This document shows, in pieces, positions 45,363 to 56,549 of a stretch of 64,000 nucleotides of DNA. The notes under the pieces are model-generated. The model saw only the letters and a list, made by a program, of their open reading frames with translations, searched no databases and was not told where the DNA came from. This stretch comes from Pseudofabraea citricarpa (Eukaryota; Ascomycota; Leotiomycetes; Helotiales; Dermateaceae): positions 124,001-188,000 of the forward strand of contig JAPWGK010000021.1 of assembly GCA_029641185.1 (NCBI GenBank), read 5' to 3'. How positions within the stretch are numbered: position 1 is the stretch's first letter; every line of letters begins with the position of its first letter. The position numbers and the translations under genes were made by a program.

Positions 45363-47154
45363 TCAGTAACTTAAAACTCTCAAACTCTTCACCATCTCAC
45401 AAACACCAAACCCAATGCCACTCCCACTCGGACCACTCCCACTATCAATCTCCCCAATCTCCTTAATCTCCTCATCTACCCCCCCAGAATTCTCCAAATA
45501 TGGAACCTCCACATTCGCCAATCTTTTCCAATGCGCCTCACGATCCCAAACCGAGATGTGTTTGTTCCTGCCTACAAACTCTGCCAAAACCGACGCCTGC
45601 CTTATGCCCGTCTCTTCCGACAGCGACCTCAGCCGATTCATGACCCAGCGTCGTATCTCATTCGTGCTGAGGTCCATCGAGCCGACAAGGTAGAGTGGCC
45701 AGAGCACAAAGTAACCGCGCGTCCCGAGTAAAGCAGAGGCCGTTGGAGGATCATCAACTTCCGGGCACATCGTGTGATGATGTGCAGCTTGAACGATTTT
45801 GGTTTTGGTGTGCTCAGGTATGCTAGCTAGGATATCTGTGCGCATCTGGATCAATATATTGAAAGAAGACTGGTAGAGATCCAAACTCGCTTGCTTGGTA
45901 AACGGGCGAGGTGAATCATTGACAACCAACTTCAACTGAGAGTGAACGATCTCGTGCAGAAGAATACGACAGGTTCGAACTGAATTCCATATCTGAGCAA
46001 TCCAGTAGTTTTGATAAGAGTGAAACATGCCATTCCATACAAGTTCGGGGTGCTCGTCAGTATAGATTGTGGTGTATCGCCAGCTTTCTGGGACATGGCT
46101 GAAGATCTCAACAAACTCGCGATCAATTTCCAACGCTCTCGAGATAACATTTTGAGACCCTGTAATTGAACCATTTATAACGTCAGCTCGAAATTTGGAG
46201 CAATCAATAATAACCTTGGACATTCTCCATGCTGGATTTGAAGACTCGACGTATTTTTCTGCTTCGACCCGTAGCTCTGAAATATAATCAGGCACTGCTA
46301 CCGTGCGCTGGATACAGCTAATCAATAAATTTGAAGTAATCTGAAGAAACAAACGACGACCAGCATGAGTCTTGAACTGATCTGGTCCTCGGAGTTTGAC
46401 AAGAGTTGAAGCGCCTTTCGTATGCTCTGTCCAGGCTTGAAATGAATTCTGAGTTGATCCCGTGACCGTCTCGAAGATGCTTAAGATAACGACGGAGAAC
46501 AAGGTATTATCCTTGACGGCATCCGCTGGGGAGTGAAGAGCTGCATTTGTGAGTTGTATTGCGGTACCGTAATAGTTGAAGGCTTTTTTCATCAGCACTG
46601 TTGAGCGGACTGAATTTGCAAACCCGGCAAGGCCCACCGCATTGATACTAGCAATAAGGTGGCTGCTCATGTCACCGGGTGTACAAAGAGTATCCACATT
46701 ATCAAAATTGAAGAAGTCGAAACTCCCTCCAACAGAGCGCATCTCATAATTGGTATTAAAGAATGCACCCGCAACTTCCTCAATAGTGGGTTGCAAAGCG
46801 TGGCTGGAAAGCGTGATGGGCGATATCTCGTCTGGGACTTGATCTCCAAACTGGATCTCTGATGGAGGGATTATGAGATAAGATAGTGGCTTCTTGGATG
46901 CTGATTTCGACTTAGTGCCTCGAGCCTTCATTTTCTTGGCGACTGCATTGCTTTCATTTCTGAACATCAGATCCAATTGATCGCGATAACCCGAGCATGC
47001 TCTTTTAGCCCTGATGCATTGGCTGCATTCAGGTATGGCCCGATCGCACTGATTGCTTAGTATTGAGTGCAGCAGGTGGCAAATCAACACTTACTCTTGT
47101 CTTCTTCTCTCTGCAGGCTTGGCAATTCTTTGAAGGCCGCCCACAAAAGACCAT
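45363..47154 (-). CDS. Zn2Cys6 fungal transcription factor
   Basis: Two minus-strand exons, 47154-47095 and 47048-45363, give 581 aa. The 46-bp intron (GTAAGT...TCAG) lies inside the zinc cluster, so the long ORF alone lacks the first cysteines. The joined start reads MVFCGRPSKNCQACREKKTR then CDRAIPECSQCIRAKRACSGY, which gives C-x2-C-x6-C-x5-C-x2-C-x6-C. A basic stretch (KKMKARGTKSKSASKK) follows. The rest is the usual helical regulatory domain (Fungal_trans_2-like), with LLEHEIVHSQL-type helices, and an acidic/Gly/Ser tail. Target genes cannot be read from sequence. An 18-bp triple repeat lies about 370 bp upstream of its ATG. Confidence 0.88.
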
Positions 47155-47625
47155 TTTGGCTTGAAGTCAATAGGAATTATGGCGAGTTGTCTCAATGAAC
47201 CAGCTTCGAAGTTCAACGCGGTCCCGGTTTGTGTATGTGAGATTGCAATGTAGCCTATATCTAGGTAGTCTCTACTTGGGGTAGAATCCGAAGAAACGAA
47301 AAGGTAACTTTAATAGATGTTGTCATCAAATTGAAAAGAAATGTTTAGTGGACAGTCATCACGAGAGCAGCAAGAAGGGGCCATTTCCTTGCGACGTTGA
47401 GGCAGTGTTGTCGAGCTGAAAGACTTCCTGGATGTTCGGCGACAAGAACCCTGTGGAGATCATATCCGAATACAGTAACCAAGATGTAGCGCCGAATCGT
47501 GACAGGGGTAAGAGGATGCTCACATCATGTGACAACAAGAGATCATGTGACAAGAAGAGAGCATGTGACATAGAAGAGATGATGTCCTGATTCAGAACGC
47601 ATTCACATCTGGTCTTGGGATCAGA
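47155..47625. other. Intergenic region between TF and JmjC genes
   Basis: Promoter region of the Zn2Cys6 gene and 3' flank of the JmjC gene, both on the minus strand. The main feature is the CATGTGAC triple repeat at 47526-47579. A TACTTGGGGTAGAAT-type stretch near 47271 has no known meaning. Confidence 0.45.
47526..47579. repeat. Three 18-bp tandem units headed by CATGTGAC
   Basis: CATGTGAC begins at 47526, 47544 and 47562, exactly 18 bp apart, and the rest of each unit (AACAAGAGAT, AAGAAGAGAG, ATAGAAGAGA) is also similar. CATGTG is an E-box-like hexamer. The exact 18-bp spacing, about 1.7 helical turns, and the promoter location could mean a transcription-factor binding array, or simply a small tandem duplication. 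Confidence 0.7.
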
Positions 47626-49194
47626 TCAGTTGAACCAGAAACTGACACTGAAGCTGACACTCAAGCTGCGTACATAATGCCACCAGCCGACAGGGATATA
47701 TAAACACTCGCCCTCCTCCAGAATACAATCGACATACTGTGCCTCCGAATGCAGAGGGAACTCGTGATGTGCTTCTTGTTGTTCCTCTTCCGTGCCATCA
47801 AAACCAGCTAGAACACCGATGTCGACGGCGCTTGTGTTGCCCATGTCGACTCCTCCATCTTCCACCCCTCTTGCGTAAAGTCTCTCGCTCTCTCGTGGTG
47901 CATACAATCTAATGTACTTCCTGCCCACGACTTGAGCGAGGATGTTGTGGTATGGATCTGTGTGCAGAGGACTGATAGTACCCGCAGGACCAAACCAAGC
48001 GTTCAGTAATGGTTCATCAAGTGGCGGCGTTTGAGAATGCTTCTCGGCAAGCGGTGAAGAGTGATGTGGAGCTGGAGGAGAGGTGAAGCAATAATCTGGA
48101 ATAGCGATGTCATTCCGCAAAGATGGGATCTGTGCAAATAGATCATGCTGTGCAAGATACCCGGTGGGAGATGTGTGATCATCGATAGCATCTGCTTTGC
48201 CATCTACTTGTGACTTCGGGTCCAGAATATACTGCACCATGAATTCCTTGAAAGTAATGATTTTCTGACCCCAGCCATCGTCCACATAGCTTCTTCCAGT
48301 CTCGATAGGTACGAGTCGTCGCCCTCCAATAGTTCTTGACATCAAGTAAGATGGTCTATTCCAAGAGCGATCATTGCGGGCTGGCCAACCTTCTAGAGTT
48401 TCCGTAATAATGAGAGGTTCTGGCCCAATATCGTTGGAGTTGGGATGATTCATGTGTTTTTCAAAAGCCTCGAACGAAGGCTGTGTAACTCTGGGTATTG
48501 GTTGGCAAACTGGTAGATTGCTCAGGGGACTTATTGGGAACCGATCACTGGTATCCATTTCACTGACCTTCCGACGCTTGATCGCTGGCTCGTCGCTATC
48601 TCCGGCAGTCCTGTATTCGAACTGGTCCTGCCCATCTTGAGCCCTTTGCAAAAGCTCCAGAGCGTCATCGATGAAAGATCGACTCTCTTCTCTGACAGGA
48701 GTCCCCGCCATCACAAGTGCCATATCCAGCACCTTGACCATCTCATCCACAGCCTCTTTCTCTAGACTTCCACCACTCCGCCCACTCGCAACAGCAATCC
48801 CGCAAAATTTGAGAATGCTAGCTTCCGTAAACAGCTGCCTCCACCAAGGAGGAACATCCTTGAAAGGATACGCATAGAACTTCTCCGTAGCGAGAGCGAT
48901 CAGATCATCGAGTCTTTGGACTGCCAGCTTCTGGTTTGAATCCTTAGTCGATAGGAGGTCACAGGAGCGAGCTAGAAGATTGATAATGGGTGGTCCGCAT
49001 TGAGAGAGGTCGTTTGGAACATGTGACTTTTGGGTCGTTGGTGCTGGGTTTTGCACCTTTGCTAGCATCTGGGCAATCTCGTTGATCTGGCCATCGCAGA
49101 GCTCAAGTAATACAGTATGCGGCTCGGGTCTGTCTGCTACTCGTGGCTGTTCAAGGAACCGCATGGTGACTTCTTGTGTATCTGCAGCAATCAT
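47626..49194 (-). CDS. JmjC-domain protein (KDM8/JMJD5-like)
   Basis: Single exon, 522 aa, read from MIAADTQEV (49194). A second ATG at 49164 is also possible. The first 215 residues are helical without known motifs. The JmjC part starts with [13 protein letters not shown] and ends with the C-terminus. [21 protein letters not shown] gives the iron ligands His411 and Asp413, and [22 protein letters not shown] gives His506, completing the HxD...H triad. NAWFGPAGT and the [10 protein letters not shown] strand fit the Asn/Lys that contact 2-oxoglutarate. The arrangement resembles JMJD5/KDM8 and related Fe(II)/2-oxoglutarate hydroxylases, so protein hydroxylation is as likely as histone demethylation. 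The same-strand neighbour upstream is the Trm4 gene. Confidence 0.88.
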   Translation of the reverse strand: MIAADTQEVTMRFLEQPRVADRPEPHTVLLELCDGQINEIAQMLAKVQNPAPTTQKSHVPNDLSQCGPPIINLLARSCDLLSTKDSNQKLAVQRLDDLIALATEKFYAYPFKDVPPWWRQLFTEASILKFCGIAVASGRSGGSLEKEAVDEMVKVLDMALVMAGTPVREESRSFIDDALELLQRAQDGQDQFEYRTAGDSDEPAIKRRKVSEMDTSDRFPISPLSNLPVCQPIPRVTQPSFEAFEKHMNHPNSNDIGPEPLIITETLEGWPARNDRSWNRPSYLMSRTIGGRRLVPIETGRSYVDDGWGQKIITFKEFMVQYILDPKSQVDGKADAIDDHTSPTGYLAQHDLFAQIPSLRNDIAIPDYCFTSPPAPHHSSPLAEKHSQTPPLDEPLLNAWFGPAGTISPLHTDPYHNILAQVVGRKYIRLYAPRESERLYARGVEDGGVDMGNTSAVDIGVLAGFDGTEEEQQEAHHEFPLHSEAQYVDCILEEGECLYIPVGWWHYVRSLSVSFSVSFWFN

Positions 49195-49612
49195 CGTGTC
49201 GTGTTCAGTAATTACCAGACCTAGGCAAGTCGCGACAGAAGTGTAAAGTAACCTGGGTAATTAGCCAAGGTCTTCCTGAGATTCCCTCATATTGCAGGAA
49301 GTTCCAGCTTCATTTGTGAACGATGTAGTTGACGCGGTAGAATCTCGATGATTTTCGCGTTGCAGCATGGAAAGGACAGGGATCATCACTGGCTTGATTT
49401 CGGTGAACACTATTCTTACCACAACAACAAACCACTAACATGGTAATTATTTCACAATTCAGGCAACATCTTTGCTCCACGATACTTAAAAGCATCTGCA
49501 GTTTATGTTTTTATATCACCCAGGTACGGGTAGATCCATCGGGCCCAATCTATGGCAGCCCTAGCAAAATGTACAAACGCCTTTTTTTGGTCTTCCATGC
49601 CAAGAGACCAAA
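49195..49612. other. Intergenic region between JmjC and Trm4 genes
   Basis: Short co-directional spacer of 418 bp. It must hold the JmjC promoter and the Trm4 3' end. No TATA box or notable repeat is seen. Confidence 0.4.
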
Positions 49613-52471
49613 CTATGAAACGCCACCTAATTGTCCTTCGACACCACCAGTTCCATTGAGCTGAGTCTCTGGTCCACCGGTCTCTTCACCTTTCTCGATC
49701 TTCTCGGCTTTGACATCCAAACCTTCCTTGCCATTTGCATTCTTATCCGCTACCAGGGTGCTGTAAGGGCCAGGCTTGATCTCTGCATCTATTGCAGCAT
49801 CATTGACAGGTGCAGCAGCTTCGATTGATCCTACCACCTCTGCCTTGGCTTCTCCATCTTCGGTCTTCTTGTTTTTAGTCGGGTTGTGATTATTCACAAG
49901 TGGTGTTGTGTCGTTGAAGAGACGAAGAAGCATTGCAGTTCGATCTTCCTTTGCGAGCATGAGATTCAAGGAGTGAAGTGATCGCCAAAGTGGTAGCACC
50001 AAGCGCTCTTTGAAGCCATCTGGTAGATCACTAGGCTCAACACGTAAAACGCAGCAGCCCATTCCAATGGTGCTTACACGCTCGCCTATCTCATCAAGAT
50101 TCTTCCATCCCTCATCAGATACCTTGGGGAACATCTCGATAAGCAGCTTACGAAGGGTCTCTTTCTTGTAAAGACGAACCACACGCTCTTCGCCGACATA
50201 ACCCTCAAGAATTGGCATACCTTCTGATTGAATACGCCACTTGCAGACACCTTCTCCTTGTACATCTTGCTTCATGAACATCTTGACACCTCCGTGAATG
50301 AATTTGATACCCTTTCCTTCATTCTCAGTCAAGATGTCTCGGATCAAAGCTGAAGTGTAGTAGATCGTCTTAGCAGGCTCTCCTTGAGCATTACGGACCA
50401 TGAAACGATCACGTGGAAAGCGGGGAGAAAGCTTGTAGAATGTCTCGATGGTCTTGACTTCATCGTGATCACCGGCAATATACTTGAAGGGCTCCTCAAA
50501 CTGACCGCCCTTGTTCCTTGATGGCCGTACAGGATCACGAAGATCACCAGGACGAGTGGTGAGATCTAACTCCGCTCCAGGTGGTGCCGGGAAATGAACA
50601 TTTCGGTTCTCGTTTCCTGGCTCTTCCACGTCGACTTCCTCTTTGACCTTCAGCTTTTTGGGAGGTTGCGCAATTTCACTTTCATCTTCTGCGGGTCTCT
50701 TGGTTCCAGCTGATGTGGCGTCAGAACCAGGGTTTTCTTGATTTTGACGGGCAACAGGTGTAACTTGTTCGCCTGAGCTTCCATCTAAACTTCCCTCGAG
50801 TGTTGTGAGCAAATCTGCAGCTTCGATTTTTGGTGCAACATTCTCTCCAGGAGCTGGAGTGGGTTGTGACTCAATCTCCTCCACAATCGCTGATATTGGA
50901 GCTTTGGTGTTGGTCTTCTTCGACTCAGATTCTGGTATGGCTCGGAACTCTGATTTCTTCTCAAGGATGGCAATGAAGAAACCACCAGTATCTTGCTGAT
51001 GGGCATACACTCGCATACACCTTTCCATTTGGACCTCGGCTGAAAGAGTACCTTCAAGTGGACAGAACATACCCTCTGACAATCGGTCAGTGAATACATC
51101 TGGGCCATAATCCTTGACTCGTTGCTCCACCTCGGCCCAGTTATTCCAAACCTTTCCTCCCTTGTCCATAACAGTCCACTTCTTGAGGCCCGGCTTTCGC
51201 TTCAACAAGGGAAGTTTATCGTCACTATCCACAAGTTGTACCTTCTCGAGACCACCACAACGCTGAATTGCCGAGGAAATTACAGCTTCATTTTCGACTG
51301 GGTTCATACTGCAAGTAGAGTAGACAACACGTCCACCAACCTTGAGCATTTGGAGAGCTCTCACAAGAATGCGAACTTGAGTAACATGGAGACCAAGAGC
51401 ATTTCCCGGGTGCCAATCTTGCCAAAGATTCACATTCTTTCTGGTTGTTCCGTCTCCTGAGCAAGGTACATCAGCTAAGATGCGATCGAATTTGAGGTAT
51501 TTGTTGCTGTTTGCCCCACCGGGAAGCTTAATTGAGGGATACAACGTAGCATCGTGGTTGGTGACGATTAAATTAGGAGATGACAATCGCTTCAGTTGAT
51601 GGATTAACATGTGACTACGCTTGTAATCAGAATCATTTGCAATCAGTAATCCTGTGGCCCGGCCATAATCGCCGTTGTCGATGGTGTCATCAGCATCATC
51701 TTGTTGCGCTCCTGGGCTTGTTTCCCGACCATCCTCTGCTGCGTACTTCTGGAGAGACTTTCGAACACGAGCCTCTTCGCCGATGTGGACCATCTCCAAT
51801 AATTGCGCGGCTTTACTTCCTGGCGCGGCGCACATGTCCAAGACCGTCATACCAGGCTGTAGATCCATTACGAGGGGAGGAATCATACTAACAACCTCCT
51901 GTCTGCTAATGTTTCCTACACTGGTCTCGGAGACAAGGTATTTCTGGAAAGCGGCGAATGGTGGAAATCTTCGAACGACGTTCTTGGGCGTGGTCATCCA
52001 CCAGGCGAGCTCGTCTGGGTACCATAGTACAGGTTTTGGCGCTTCGACACGAGAACCATCATAATGGGAGATCTTTGAAATTTCGGGAATGTATCGTTCT
52101 TTCAGTAGTCTTTGAACTGCCAATGCATGCCTACCCAAGAGTCAGTGTGAGATTCAAGTTGTTTAAAGCATCTTGACAGACCCTTTCGACCCCGCAAATC
52201 GGAAACTGTTAGGAAGTTCGCGCTTCAATGCGCCCCAGAACTTTTCCTTCTCCTCCTCTGGAAGGCCAAGAACCGAATTGTAGTATCTCTCAAGCTTTTC
52301 GTTCTGCTTGGTGACCTTGTCGAAGCTCACACGATTATCTTCACCATTTCCTCTTCCCCCACCACGACCACCACCGCGTTTTCCTCTAAAGCCACCGCCT
52401 CCCTGTCAAATATTAGTTGAGCGCGATGCTGTAGACGGGTAGTTACTTACTCGTTTTCCTCCGCGACCCAT
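49613..52471 (-). CDS. trm4: tRNA (cytosine-5)-methyltransferase Trm4/NSUN2-like
   Basis: Three minus-strand exons, 52471-52451, 52402-52182 and 52130-49613, give 919 aa. Introns are 48 and 51 bp. The first exon is only 21 nt (MGRGGKR) and starts an RGG-rich N-terminus. ERYYNSVLGLPEEE, LKRELPNSFRF and the joined GSKGHALAVQRLLKERYIPEI precede the catalytic core. LDMCAAPGSKAAQLLEMV is the SAM-binding motif I, ILADVPCSGDGTTRKN holds the release Cys, and VYSTCSMNPVENEAVI holds the catalytic Cys. The C-terminal third has a long acidic/Lys disordered stretch, then the NSUN2/Trm4 C-terminal domain (KGIKFIHGGVKMFMKQDVQ). Yeast Trm4 makes m5C at several tRNA positions. Its 919 aa exceed yeast Trm4 (about 680) because of the disordered insert and tail. 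Confidence 0.93.
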
Positions 52472-52756
52472 TTTGAATGTGTATGGAGGTCGATTGAGAG
52501 CTACGAGAAATTTGATTGAACGATGGCGGACGACTTTCGCGCGCAAAAATCAAGCTCCATGACGCTGGATAGAAAACTCCCTAGGCGAAACTATTTTCCG
52601 AGTCAACCCACCTCGACCGAACATCACGTGTAAACTCCTCATTCACTTACAAATCCATTGTCACTATATAAGAGTGAGCAAGTTCCAAGTACCTGATCAA
52701 AGATTCCAGTGAATATTTACCGTGCTTTTGTCCATCTTCAATATCCACAACACATC

Positions 52757-54199
52757 ATGGCTTATGATAAAGATCTCTCTCACATGCTCAGTCTCGGTCT
52801 CGAGAGCAATGCTAAAGCAGACGGGCTGAGTTCAGGTTCAGTATTCGCCTACCACCGAGGTCTTGAAAATGTAGATTCTTCGACGCCTATTTTGGCTCTT
52901 ATTCATGGATATCCTCAATCGTGAGTTTTCTTTAAAATTGAATCGAACATATACTGATTCCTGATATCTAAGGAGCTTCGAGTAAGTTGCACAGTTCGAC
53001 CTATAGTTCTGTTTTCGTACTCTGTTTCATGGATTTTTCAATATACAGCTATACTTTATATGTTTTGTTCTTGCATATGTCTGTCGTCCTATTGGAATTA
53101 TCTCTATTCTCCTCAGTCTCCTAGTTTCAATTTCTCCCCATTTCATTCCTTGTTCATAAACAACCATCTCTGTATTCGAATTTCGTTTTCACCATAATAC
53201 CATCTTCTTTCTATTCAAGAACAAAATCCCATCATCCTCGTCTCGTCATCACATGTCTACTTACTTCTTACCCCTCTTTCCTTATAGATGGCGACATGTG
53301 AGTTCCCCTACAAACTCTGCCCGTCCTCACTAACAAAATATTCAAGATCATACCTCTCCTACCAAGCACGATTCCTCTCTACATCCCAGACGTAAGCCTC
53401 CTCTATCTCACAAGAGCCTCTAAACTCAAACCCTCTGTAGCTCCCAGGATACGGACGCAGTCCTGCCCTCTCCATCCCACATAACAAGCGAAACGTCGGA
53501 GAGGCCATTCTCTCACACCTGGCATCACTCCTCGGACCCAAAAAATCCAAGCAGCGCATTATCCTCTGCGGCCACGACCGCGGTGCACGTGTATGTCACC
53601 GTCTCAGCGTCGACAAAGACAACCAGAGGCAATTTGACATCCAAGCCGCCATCCTGATCGACATCGTGCCGACCATTGTGCAATGGCAAACCCTCAGTAA
53701 TCCCACGTCAGCAGCCTTCGGCTTCCACTGGCCACTGCTAGCAAATGTATCACTGGCGACAGCTATGATTAGTGCTTACGGAGGCGACAAATTCATCCGT
53801 GAACTACTGTCCCGCTGGGCTGGCAAGAACGAGGTCGGAAATGCGAGGTTTGCGGAGCAGGATGCGGTAGAAGTATATGCGAGGTTTTTCAACAATGCAG
53901 AAGTTGTGAAGGCTAGTTGCGATGATTACCGTGCTGGTGCCGAGGAGGACGTTGATGTGCAGAAACAAGATCAGGAGGAGGGTAGGAAGCTGGATGTTCC
54001 GACTTTGCTGATCTACGCGGCAGATTTCATTGGGAAGAGGAACGACATGAAGAAAGTCTGGACTGAGTGGGTGAGCAAGGGGGGATTACTCGAGGAAGTC
54101 GGTGTTGGAGAGGGAATAGGCCATTTCGTGCCTGAAGAATCACCAGAGAAAACAGCCGAGGTGATCCAGACATTCTACAGCAAGATTACTTCCGTCTAG
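52757..54199 (+). CDS. Alpha/beta hydrolase (epoxide hydrolase/dehalogenase-like) with microexons
   Basis: Six exons: 52757-52920, 52973-52981 (9 nt), 53288-53297 (10 nt), 53347-53391, 53441-54199; five exons in fact, the 9- and 10-nt ones flanking a 306-bp intron. All junctions keep frame and give 328 aa. The joined text HGYPQSSFEWRHIIPLL is exactly what this hydrolase class shows at the oxyanion site (HGxP) and the next helix, which supports the microexons. IPDLPGYGRSP and IILCGHDRGARV follow; the Asp in GHDRG is the nucleophile of the epoxide hydrolase/haloacetate dehalogenase group. DVPTLLIYAADF and EGIGHFVPEESPE hold the charge-relay acid region and the catalytic His. No signal peptide is seen. 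It is probably a cytosolic hydrolase; the substrate is unknown. Confidence 0.88.
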
Positions 54200-54262
54200 A
54201 TCCATTGGGAATGGGAGATAATCATAAATAGTTCTTGCAATGATACACCAACTTTTTCGATT

Positions 54263-55285
54263 TCACCACTTGTAATCAACCCCAGATTCATGCTCCATCA
54301 TGTCAAAAGCCGGCTTTGCACTAAAGTATCCCGCAGCTTCCGATCCGATTGCCTGCTTTGTATACTCAGCGTCCTTCTCATCAATCTTGATAGTCTCGTG
54401 TCCCCTTCCTCCAGCAGCTGCATCCGCCATCAGCTGAGCCTGGCAGCACTTCTCGAGACTTGTGAACCAGAAGACACAGGCTTCAATGCTCTGTGCACAA
54501 GTAAGCAGACCGTGGTTCTGCAATAGTGCTGCTTTCTTATTGCCTAGTGCTTTAGCAATCGCAATGCCTTCATCAGCTGCGAGTACAATGCCTCGGAATG
54601 ATTGGTAAAGGGCAATGTCGTTGTGGAAGGCACACGAGTCTTGTGTAATAGTATCGATGGTTCGGCCGAGAGTGCAGAATGCTCGACCGTGGATGGAATG
54701 TGAATGAGCGACACAGTTGATTTCTGGTCGGGCTGTGTGAACGGCATGATGAATCATGTATGCTGCGAAAATGTGAGCATTCTGTATTTACCTAAAGGCA
54801 ATTGAGTGAAGCTTACCAGCAGTGTTCAGTAATCTACAAGATCCACCATCTACAACCTTACCCTCATGATTCACAAGAATAAGATCAGAAGCCTTGAGCA
54901 AAGGCCAGGCAACACCAAAGGGATTAACCCAAAAGCTCGTCGGTTCAACCGGATCCTAAACCCTCAATTAGTATCCATCAAAGGTTCAGTTCTGGTATAC
55001 AACATAACATACCCGAAGAGTGATGTGACCAGCAACTCCCTCATCGTAACCCAACTTGGCAAAGATGCGAAACGCGAGCGCCAATCTGCCTTTTTTGTAT
55101 TCCCTCTCCTTATATTTATCTTCAAAGACGATATCTCGAGGAATAGCTCCCTGTCCGGCAGTATTTATCTCGACTTGGGTTTCAGTGAGACCAGGCTCGT
55201 GCGTCTCGACTCCGGGTTTATCATGGCTCTTAGTAGGCACGGATGCACCGGTCTCGTGGGTTCCTGTAGCTGAGGGAGGTGCCAT
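54263..55285 (-). CDS. Class II aldolase/adducin family protein
   Basis: Three minus-strand exons, 55285-55013, 54955-54817 and 54762-54263, give 303 aa. Introns are 57 and 54 bp. I chose ATG 55285 (MAPPSATGTHETG); the frame is open further upstream only because it runs into the transposon end. RLALAFRIFAKLGYDEGVAGHITLR joins to DPVEPTSFWVNPFGVAWPLL, then LILVNHEGKVVDGG and NTAAYMIHHAVH. The zinc-binding pair is HSHSIHGRAF, and LLQNHGLLTCAQ is the third His motif, as in L-fuculose-phosphate aldolase relatives. Fungal members like this are often non-aldolase proteins of unknown substrate. The start codon is 85 bp from the end of a transposable element, so its promoter has been replaced or pushed away. 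Confidence 0.9.
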
Positions 55286-55369
55286 GTTTATATAAATTAT
55301 GAGGATGTCTTTTTGGGGAAGTTGAGTGAGGAGTGGTAATCGTAAGCGTTTTATTTGGTGCTGGTTGTA

Positions 55370-55420
55370 TACCGTAGAAACTCGACCATAAGAGACGCTT
55401 GGCAAACCTACGCTCTGACG
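55370..55420 (+). repeat. Left terminal inverted repeat (51 bp)
   Basis: Runs from TACCGTAGAAACTCGACC to CTACGCTCTGACG. Its reverse complement is found base for base at 58285-58335. Confidence 0.95.
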
Positions 55421-55909
55421 GCCAATTAGAGTTCCCGTAGCCTCCGTCATTCCTTTTTTGACCTCGGTAATGTTCGCTAGTGTATTGCCTACCAATTTTA
55501 TAGTGTAATATCCATTTATATGCATCCAAACCGTCGCTGCCGTGATAAATAAGCGTGGTGTATGTGAAATCGTGTGTAAGTAAGAGTATATCTTCGAGTT
55601 TAGGCTTTAGGTAACTAGTAGGCAGTTGTTAGTACTAATTTCGAGCCCTCTTAATCCTTTAATACTTACCGCTCTTATTCCCTCGAATACTACGTTCTAC
55701 GATCTCTAGGAAGGCCTATTAGAGTAGCTCTTCGAGCTCTTAAAGGCGATACATACTACGATTAGGTAAAGGATCCCTTTCGCGCCTCTATTAAATACTA
55801 GTTGAATACTCGACGGCGCGTTTCCTATACAGTCAATCGAAACCTACGGAGATGGTAGAATAGGAATAGCTTTAGAGTATAGGCTTAATAGCGTACTAGT
55901 ATCGCAGAG

Positions 55910-56010
55910 TGGTAGGTTAAGGAAGAGGAGGATATAAAAGAGGATACGGAGGAGGATACGGAGGAGGAAGAGAAAGAGGAAGAGGAAGAGGAAGAGAGCA
56001 AAAAAGCTAA
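55910..56010. repeat. Purine (GAGGAAGAG) tract inside the element
   Basis: The plus strand has GGAGGATAC and GAAGAGGAAGAG repeats, strikingly G-rich against the TA-rich surroundings. Purine tracts lack CpA, which RIP cannot attack, so the tract stands out as a survivor. Confidence 0.6.
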
Positions 56011-56549
56011 CCTTCTACCTTTATATTATCGGCTAATATTACTACTACTGTTATAGTATGAGAGGCCAGCTATAAATTATAGGCTTAAATGAATAAAAAG
56101 TCGATTTTATATAAGAAAACAAGACTTTTGATTATCCCTACTTATAAGAACTAGCTGAATTATAAGCAACTTAAGCTAAAAGAACTAGTATTATAAGAAG
56201 CCTCTAGTGCTTTAGGATTAATATCATTCTATTAGTAACTAATAACCTCGAACTTATTACTATAGTTTATTAGTAATAGATCGTTCTCCTATAGTAATCG
56301 AATTAATTCCTTCTTATTATTACTTATGCCTTTAATATATCGATCTTTTATTAGCTCTTTTAAGGCCTTGCAACTAAGGAACTTGTAGTTATTAATATAA
56401 AGCTCTAAATCGTAGATATACTCTAGGAACTTGTTATTAACCTTAGGAACCTCTCGAATTACCTTGTATTTATCGTTAAGAATACTATAATCCCCTATTT
56501 TTAGCTAGCTAGGATTATAGCCTTTGATACGAAGTCGGAAATTCTTACT

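Noticed and set aside
55286..55525. N-terminal extension of the aldolase into upstream DNA
   Set aside because: The extended frame reads through the transposon TIR; the same residues appear at the other TIR.
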